40,004 nucleotides of DNA. It comes from Hyphomicrobiales bacterium. GTDB taxonomy: Bacteria; Pseudomonadota; Alphaproteobacteria; Rhizobiales; Xanthobacteraceae. Positions 34,453-40,004 of this stretch are shown piece after piece; position 1 is the first letter of the stretch; each line of letters opens with the position of its first letter. Where the stretch lies: contig JAFKKP010000310.1 in the NCBI GenBank assembly GCA_017305515.1, positions 1 to 40,004 of the forward strand, in the 5' to 3' direction. The translations under genes were made by a program, and so were the position numbers. Below the pieces are notes generated by a model that did no database searches, was not told the DNA's origin, and worked only from the letters and a program-made list of their open reading frames with translations.

Positions 34453-37128
34453 CTATTCTGCGGGACGCGACGCGCTGGCGTCGTGCAGGACTTCGGCGGG
34501 TTGCTTTGCGGAGACCGGCACCGGCAGGGTCTCGCGGCGCAGACCGATCAGTTCGGCTGCGCGCACGCTCGAGCGGCTCCAGAATGAGAACGCGTTGATG
34601 CGCGAGTTCTCCAGAATGGCGATGCCGACGGCCGAGAGGAACGGAAGACTTTCAAGAACGAGCACCACCGCGAAGATATTGATCTCGCGAACTTCCTTGG
34701 TATTGAACACGACAAGCACGACCGCGCCGATAATCAGCAGCACGCCGATCACCGCTTCCCAGAACGCCTGGAATTCGACCGACATGCGCGACAGGCCGCC
34801 TTTCGACGTGCGTGCGAAGGGAAGGTGATCGGTAATCAATCCGTTCGCGACCGCGCGCGAGACGGTCCACTGCACCGACATCGCCGTGAACATCGCGCCG
34901 ATCATCTGGCCGAGCTTCACGTTGACGCGCTTGCGGTACATCGAAATGAAATGCACCAGCGAGACGATGAAGGATGCGATGATGGGAAGCGTCAGGATTT
35001 TGTCCGGGATCGCGATGTCGGCGAACGACACGATAGGTACCCAGATCAGATTTAGAATCGCCACGATCACGCCGAGGCTTTCCGCGCCGAGCCAGTTCAG
35101 CCAGCCGAGAGAAAATTCGCGCTTCTGATCCTGCGACAGGCGGCTCGCGCCGGGCAGAAAGCGTCGCCAGTGCTTCTTGACGATCTGGAATCCGCCGTAA
35201 GCCCAGCGGTGCCGCTGCTTCTTGAAGGCTTCATAAGTGTCCGGCAGCAGACCGTAACCGTAGCGTGCATTCGTATAATGCGTGGTCCAGCCATGCTCGA
35301 TGATCGCAAGGCCGAGATCGGTGTCCTCGCAGATCGTGTCGCCGGCCCAGCCGCCGGCCATATCCATCGCCGTGCGGCGAATGAGACACATCGTGCCGTG
35401 AACGATGATGGCGTTGGCTTCGTTTCGCTGCACCATGCCGATGTCGAAGAAGCCGGCGTATTCGCCGTTCATCGCGTAATGCATCAGCGAGCGATCGCCG
35501 TCGCGATGATCCTGCGGCGCCTGCACAAGGCCGACATGCGGATCGGCGAAAGCTGGCACGAGGTCCTTCAGCCAATTCGGCGTGACGACATAGTCCGCGT
35601 CGATGATGCCGATGATCTCGGCATCGACCGCCGTTCGCGCCATCGCAATCTTCAGCGCGCCGGCCTTGAAGCCTTCGACCTTCTCGGCGTTGATGAAGAT
35701 GAATCGCTCGCCGAGCGTGCGGCAGTGATCCTGAATCGGTTGCCAGAATGTCGGGTCGGGCGTGTTGTTGATGATGACGACGCACTCGAAGTTCGGATAG
35801 TCGAGCCGCGCGACGGCATCGAGCGTTTGCTTGAGCATTTCCGGCGGCTCGAAATAGGCTGGAACGTGGATCGACACCTTCGGATAAACGCCATCCGCAG
35901 GCGCGGGCAGGCCGGCGGGCGGAATGAGGCGGCGAGGGCCCTTGCCGAACGCGATGGTGGCGATTTCCTCGATCCGCGCCATCGCTATCAGCACCAGCGG
36001 CACAAGGAGGATCAGGCCGAGCGTCAGCGCGAAAGCCGAACCGAACACGAAATAATGGGTATTCCAGTAAGCAAAGACCGTGGCGACCCACGCGCCGACG
36101 CCGCTGGCCGCAGTGGCAAGCACGCCGGCCTGGAGGACGGTCGCGTTCGCCAAACGAAGAATTGGCAGTGACATCAGGATGCCGATGAGGACCGCAATCG
36201 TCGCGATCTTCCAATAATCGGCATCGACTATCGGGCCGGTCCATGCAAATTTCGGTTCTCGCGATGCATTAAGAATGCCCCAGTAAGGCCCTACACCACC
36301 TTCAAAAAACTTCCAAGGCTGATCGATCGCTTCGACGATATTATAATCCATTCCCGCAGCTTCGGCGCGCGACACGAAGTTTCGTAAAACGGACGCCTGC
36401 TCGAACGGGCCGGGGTTGGCGTTCTTGAGGTTATAGCCGGCGCTCGGCCAGCCGAATTCGGCGATCACGACGCGCTTGCCGGGGAAGGCGTCCCGCAGCA
36501 GCTGATAGAGGTACATCGCCTGATCGACGGCCTGCTTGTCGGTGAAATTTTCCCAGTAAGGCAGAACGTGCGCGGCGATGAAATCGACCGACGAGGCAAG
36601 CTGCGGGTAGTCGCGCCAGATGTTCCAGATTTCGCCCGTGGTGACGGGGACGGTCGTCTGTTTCTTGACGCTTTGAATCAATTCGATGAGGTCGTCGACC
36701 TTCTGCTCGCCGCGGTAGATGGTCTCGTTGCCGACGACGATGCCGATCACGTTGCTGTTGTGCTTGGCGAGGTCGAGGGCGGACGAGATTTCGCGCTCGT
36801 TGCGTTCGGTATTCTTGTCGATCCAGGCACCGACCATCACCTTGAGGCCGAACTCGGCCGCAATCGGCGGAACCAGTTCAACGCCACCCGTCGACGAATA
36901 CAGACGAATGGCTTTCGTCATCGTCGAGAGCTTCTTCAGATCGGCGCGGATTTTCTCGACATTCGGAATGTTATCGACGTCGGGATGCCCGGTTCCCTCG
37001 AACGGCGCATAGGAGACGCTGGGCAGCATGCCAGTGAAGTCGGGTGCCTGCTGCTGGTCGCGGAATACGCCCCAGAGTGCAGCATGGAGCGCGGTGACGA
37101 CAAACAGAACAGTGACTACGGCGCGCAT
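34453..37128 (-). CDS. ndvB: GH17-GT2 fused beta-glucan synthase, NdvB-like
   Basis: An 891-residue membrane enzyme. After an N-terminal helix comes a GH17-like domain with acid Glu135 (VVGNETIYRG) and nucleophile Glu224 (VIAEFGWPSAG). Two helices then lead to a GT2 glycosyltransferase domain (VSIHVPAYFEP, DADYVVTPNWL, TICEDTDLG, QRHRWAYGG) and several more membrane helices. It should polymerise UDP-glucose into beta-1,3-glucan while the periplasmic GH17 domain remodels or cyclises the product. In Bradyrhizobium, NdvB makes cyclic beta-(1,3),(1,6)-glucan, which is needed for osmotic adaptation and nodulation. The start ATG 37128 follows GAGG directly; a TTG two codons earlier is possible. Confidence 0.85.
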   Translation of the reverse strand: MRAVVTVLFVVTALHAALWGVFRDQQQAPDFTGMLPSVSYAPFEGTGHPDVDNIPNVEKIRADLKKLSTMTKAIRLYSSTGGVELVPPIAAEFGLKVMVGAWIDKNTERNEREISSALDLAKHNSNVIGIVVGNETIYRGEQKVDDLIELIQSVKKQTTVPVTTGEIWNIWRDYPQLASSVDFIAAHVLPYWENFTDKQAVDQAMYLYQLLRDAFPGKRVVIAEFGWPSAGYNLKNANPGPFEQASVLRNFVSRAEAAGMDYNIVEAIDQPWKFFEGGVGPYWGILNASREPKFAWTGPIVDADYWKIATIAVLIGILMSLPILRLANATVLQAGVLATAASGVGAWVATVFAYWNTHYFVFGSAFALTLGLILLVPLVLIAMARIEEIATIAFGKGPRRLIPPAGLPAPADGVYPKVSIHVPAYFEPPEMLKQTLDAVARLDYPNFECVVIINNTPDPTFWQPIQDHCRTLGERFIFINAEKVEGFKAGALKIAMARTAVDAEIIGIIDADYVVTPNWLKDLVPAFADPHVGLVQAPQDHRDGDRSLMHYAMNGEYAGFFDIGMVQRNEANAIIVHGTMCLIRRTAMDMAGGWAGDTICEDTDLGLAIIEHGWTTHYTNARYGYGLLPDTYEAFKKQRHRWAYGGFQIVKKHWRRFLPGASRLSQDQKREFSLGWLNWLGAESLGVIVAILNLIWVPIVSFADIAIPDKILTLPIIASFIVSLVHFISMYRKRVNVKLGQMIGAMFTAMSVQWTVSRAVANGLITDHLPFARTSKGGLSRMSVEFQAFWEAVIGVLLIIGAVVLVVFNTKEVREINIFAVVLVLESLPFLSAVGIAILENSRINAFSFWSRSSVRAAELIGLRRETLPVPVSAKQPAEVLHDASASRPAE

Positions 37129-37306
37129 CCTCAAAGACCAAACGGGGGCGATATTGCAGGGTTCCGAACCTGTCCCCTAGGTTCGTTCATTGCTACGGCT
37201 GAAACGTACAATCCGATGCCGCGCAGTCTAACACCTCTTAGGCTTGCATGGCCTTTTGAGGGCGCATCCCAGCCAACAAATTCGGACCCGATCGCGTTCC
37301 CCGAAC

Positions 37307-37837
37307 TTACTTCTTTTCGGGTTTTTCAGGTGCCGCCGGAGGGGATGGAAGCACCGGCACCGTCACGCCCTGGGGCTGCGCATTGGGGTTGATCCAGCAC
37401 GCATGGACCCGGCCATTGAGGGTTTCGGCGACCTTGGGATCGATCTGTCCGCCAAATCGCACAAGGCATCTGAACGTCGCCTGAACATGCCCGCCGGGGC
37501 AGCCGAAACGGTCGTAGAGATCGAGATGGCGGAACGCGGTGTCCAGATCGTCGCGCCACATCAGACTGACGATGCGGCGGCCGAGCCAGACACATTCGGG
37601 GTTGCCGGCCGGCCCGTTGATGGTCTTGGCGGCTTCGACGAATTCATCGGTCTTGCGCTGGCCTTCTTTCGCCGCGTCCGCAGCCGCCTTGGCGTTCTGC
37701 GACTGGTCTGCCTGAGGGGCGCTGCTTTGAGCGTTCGCCGCGCCAATTCCAATCAGAAGTGCGACTGCGGGGAGGGCAAACATCCGAAGCACTTTGCTGC
37801 GCGATACGCCGGAAACACGACCCCCAGAAACGCTCAT
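37307..37837 (-). CDS. Periplasmic protein between ndvB and ndvC, NdvD-like
   Basis: A 176-residue protein starting at ATG 37837 with GAGG six bases before. A signal peptide ends ANA before QSSAPQ. The mature part has an Ala/Gln-rich helix and a domain with Cys residues (NPECVWLGRRIVSLMWRDDLDTAFRHLDLYDRFGCPGGHV, FRCLVRF, HACWINPNA), then a Pro-rich tail. In Bradyrhizobium a third glucan gene, ndvD, is reported beside ndvB and ndvC; position suggests this is its counterpart, but I cannot compare sequences. It is transcribed in the direction of ndvB, 179 bases before it. Confidence 0.6.
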   Translation of the reverse strand: MSVSGGRVSGVSRSKVLRMFALPAVALLIGIGAANAQSSAPQADQSQNAKAAADAAKEGQRKTDEFVEAAKTINGPAGNPECVWLGRRIVSLMWRDDLDTAFRHLDLYDRFGCPGGHVQATFRCLVRFGGQIDPKVAETLNGRVHACWINPNAQPQGVTVPVLPSPPAAPEKPEKK

Positions 37838-37988
37838 GGATATCCTCAATCTCATTCGACGCTACAGCGACCAAGCTGCGTGCCCGGTCAATACGGCGGA
37901 AGCATGCCTCGATCGGGTGCGAATCCCATGACGGACATTTGCATTTTTGTCCAGCAATCGGGAAATTTGCTGCCATTTTGGTAAAGGG

Positions 37989-39698
37989 GTGCGGCGAGAA
38001 GTACGGGGGCCGTGCCTTTCCTACACTTGGCACGGCGCGGAACACCGGCTAATCGACGGGACTTTCCCGGAGACCGGTCCGATTTCCCTTCGCACGCCGC
38101 TGGCCCTTCTCGCCCTGTCCCTGATTGCGATTGCCGCGGTGTGGTGGTGGCTGGCCACGCCCGTGACGCTCGCGCGCGCGCCGATCGATCCGGCCGCCAA
38201 GCTCGAATGCGTATCCTACGCGCCGTTCCGCGGGTCGCAGAACCCGCTCGAACTTGGCCTCATCATCCCGCCCGAGCAGATGGCGCAGGACATGGCGCAG
38301 CTCGCCAAGATCACCAACTGCATCCGCACCTATTCGGTCGGCAACGGCCTCGACCGCGTGCCTGAGCTGGCGCAGAAGGCCGGGCTTAAGGTGATGCTCG
38401 GCGTGTGGGTCGGTACCAACCGTCTCGACAACAAGATCCAGATCGAACGCGGCATCGCGCTCACCAAGCAATATCCCGGAACGATCACCGCGATCATCGT
38501 CGGCAACGAGGTTCTGTTGCGCGGCGAGATGACCTCATCCGATCTCGTCGCCAATATTCGCTTTGTGAAATCGAAGGTCTCCGTGCCGGTGACGTATGCG
38601 GACGTGTGGGAATTCTGGCTGAAGAATCGCGATGTCTACGACTCGGTCGATTTCGTCACCATTCACATTTTGCCGTATTGGGAAGACTTTCCGATCAAGG
38701 CGAGCTACGCGGCGAACCATGTCGACTCGATCCGCAAGCGGATGGCGGTCGCGTTTCCAAATAAGGAAATCCTGATCGGCGAAACCGGCTGGCCGAGCAC
38801 AGGCCGCATGCGCGAAGGCGCGCTGCCGTCGCGCGCCAACCAGGCGCGTGTGGTCTCGGAAATTCTTGAACTGGCGCGCGTGCAGAAATTCCGCGTCAAT
38901 CTGATTGAGGCCTACGACCAGCCGTGGAAACGGATGTGGGAAGGCACGGTCGGCGGCCATTGGGGCCTGTTCGACGCCGCCACGCGCGAGATCAAATATC
39001 CGGCCGGCATTCCGATCTCGAACTTCCCGCTGGCGATCTACTACGCAGGCGCAGGCATGCTGCTGTCCGCGCTGGTGTTCGGCGTATCGCTTTTGACGCT
39101 GCGGCATCGGCCGTGGTCGCCGCGCTTGAGTTCATGGATCGTCGTCGGCATTTCGGCGACGGTCGCAGGCTCGCTGCTGGGCGTGGCTTTCGAGAAGATG
39201 ATGGTCGAGAGTCTCGGCGTCGGCGGCTGGATCAAGGGAATCCTGCTCGTCGTCTGCGCGATTGCGTCGCCGCTGATCGTGGCCAACACCGTGATGTATG
39301 GCCGCAGCCTGCCGACATTCCTCGAACTGATCGGGCCGCGCGAATATCGCACCTCGTCACGGATGCAGCGATTGCTTGGCGTCGTTCTGCTTGCGACCGC
39401 TGTCCTGGCGACGGAGACTGCGCTCGGATTCGTGTTCGATCCGCGCTATCGCGATTTCCACTTCGCAGCGTTCTCGATGGCCGTCATTCCGTTCTTGCTG
39501 TTGACCGCCATCAACCGTTCGCCGGAAGGATCGCGCACGATCGCGGAATCGGTTTTCGCCGGCACTCTGGCGGCGTCGGCGATCTATACGATCTTCAACG
39601 AAGGCCCGCAGAACTGGCAGTCGCTGTGGACGTGCGGAATCTATTTGCTGTTCGCGCTTACGCTGTCTCGGGCGCGGGTCGCGCGAATCCCAGAATAA
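37989..39698 (+). CDS. ndvC: GH17-domain membrane glucosyltransferase, NdvC-like
   Basis: About 569 residues. One N-terminal helix (LALLALSLIAIAAVWWWL) precedes a GH17-like domain with Glu174 (IIVGNEVLLRG) and Glu265 (ILIGETGWPSTGRM), then about seven transmembrane helices. It matches the layout of Bradyrhizobium NdvC, assigned to forming the beta-(1,6) linkages in cyclic glucan. It is divergent from the NdvD-like gene. The start is uncertain: GTG 37989 is chosen, TTG 37947 is possible, and no in-frame ATG exists before the first helix. An ATT at 38082 has GGAGA eight bases upstream. The 3' end overlaps the next, opposing gene by 41 bases. Confidence 0.8.
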   Translation: MRREVRGPCLSYTWHGAEHRLIDGTFPETGPISLRTPLALLALSLIAIAAVWWWLATPVTLARAPIDPAAKLECVSYAPFRGSQNPLELGLIIPPEQMAQDMAQLAKITNCIRTYSVGNGLDRVPELAQKAGLKVMLGVWVGTNRLDNKIQIERGIALTKQYPGTITAIIVGNEVLLRGEMTSSDLVANIRFVKSKVSVPVTYADVWEFWLKNRDVYDSVDFVTIHILPYWEDFPIKASYAANHVDSIRKRMAVAFPNKEILIGETGWPSTGRMREGALPSRANQARVVSEILELARVQKFRVNLIEAYDQPWKRMWEGTVGGHWGLFDAATREIKYPAGIPISNFPLAIYYAGAGMLLSALVFGVSLLTLRHRPWSPRLSSWIVVGISATVAGSLLGVAFEKMMVESLGVGGWIKGILLVVCAIASPLIVANTVMYGRSLPTFLELIGPREYRTSSRMQRLLGVVLLATAVLATETALGFVFDPRYRDFHFAAFSMAVIPFLLLTAINRSPEGSRTIAESVFAGTLAASAIYTIFNEGPQNWQSLWTCGIYLLFALTLSRARVARIPE

Positions 39699-40004
39699 GC
39701 AGTCCAAGCGCCACGCCGGAAAGTCCGATGTTGTAGAGGACGATTCCGAAACACGCCGCGACCAGTCCAACCGTCAGCGTCACGATCGACGGGCGGATCA
39801 GATGCAGCACCGCGACGATCAAAGCGACAATCCCGAACACGTAGCTCTTGAACAGATACGTCATCAGGATGCGCGTCTTGCACAGCATGGTCTGCAAACC
39901 GGCTTCGCATTCTAGCCGCACCTGCGTGAACTCGATCGCCATGTAGCGCAGATAGATCGCGTATCCGATGGTGAGAAAGCCCACGACCAGGATCCACTGC
40001 ACTT
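39658..40004 (-). CDS. Small membrane protein, possibly partial
   Basis: At least 114 residues with about three transmembrane helices (ILVVGFLTIGYAIYL, LFKSYVFGIVALIVAVLHLI, TLTVGLVAACFGIVLYNIGLSGVALGLLILG) and a Cys pair in ECEAGLQTMLCKTR. A GTG at 40002 can serve as start, but the gene may begin beyond the window. Its last codons overlap the 3' end of the ndvC-like gene on the other strand. The family is not recognised. Confidence 0.6.
   Translation of the reverse strand, partial: VQWILVVGFLTIGYAIYLRYMAIEFTQVRLECEAGLQTMLCKTRILMTYLFKSYVFGIVALIVAVLHLIRPSIVTLTVGLVAACFGIVLYNIGLSGVALGLLILGFARPAPETA

Overview
The window looks like a chromosomal segment of an alphaproteobacterium of the Bradyrhizobium / Rhodopseudomonas / Afipia group (Nitrobacteraceae). 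The signs are the GC-rich core genes, the order gyrA - coaD - two cyclophilins - queA - tgt, and a three-gene cluster resembling the Bradyrhizobium ndv genes for cyclic beta-(1,3),(1,6)-glucan. I ran no database search, so the genus is inferred.

Left core region (1-11.2 kb): the tail of ssb, a DUF2306 membrane protein, gyrA, coaD, a periplasmic and a cytoplasmic cyclophilin, queA and tgt (two consecutive enzymes of tRNA queuosine synthesis), a small zinc-ribbon protein, a cysteine synthase with an orphan BrnA-like antitoxin, a GrdB-like protein and two small conserved proteins. The Tgt has lost all four residues of the family's structural zinc site. A perfect alphaproteobacterial LexA-type box (GTTC-N7-GTTC) lies upstream of the last small gene, just before a tRNA-Lys(UUU).

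Genomic island (11245-24168, 12.9 kb, visibly lower GC): it sits in the tRNA-Lys gene between perfect 49-bp direct repeats, the second being a copy of the 3' part of the tRNA. At the right end, on the minus strand, are a tyrosine integrase, a small protein, an AlpA-like regulator, a helix-turn-helix protein, a small-terminase-like protein, a large terminase and two unknown proteins. At the left end is a single-chain type IIL (MmeI-like) restriction-modification enzyme. With packaging genes but no visible capsid or tail genes, this resembles a phage satellite. The large terminase is split by a complete 3110-bp IS1595-type transposon with 22-bp inverted ends and an exact 8-bp target duplication. 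The transposon carries a transposase, a C5-cytosine methyltransferase and a PD-(D/E)XK protein that is probably the partner endonuclease. Removing the transposon and one duplication restores the terminase reading frame exactly. A mobile restriction-modification system has therefore inactivated the packaging motor of a mobile island.

Right core region (24.2-40 kb): a ClpP-fold periplasmic protein, a zinc-ribbon protein, a Tat-exported dioxygenase-fold protein next to a heme-b-type membrane protein, a two-domain L,D-transpeptidase, a glycosidase-like protein, small secreted proteins, a TRAP/TAXI transporter (fused permease plus binding protein) closed by a strong terminator, and the ndvB / ndvD-like / ndvC-like cluster. 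A small membrane protein runs off the right edge.
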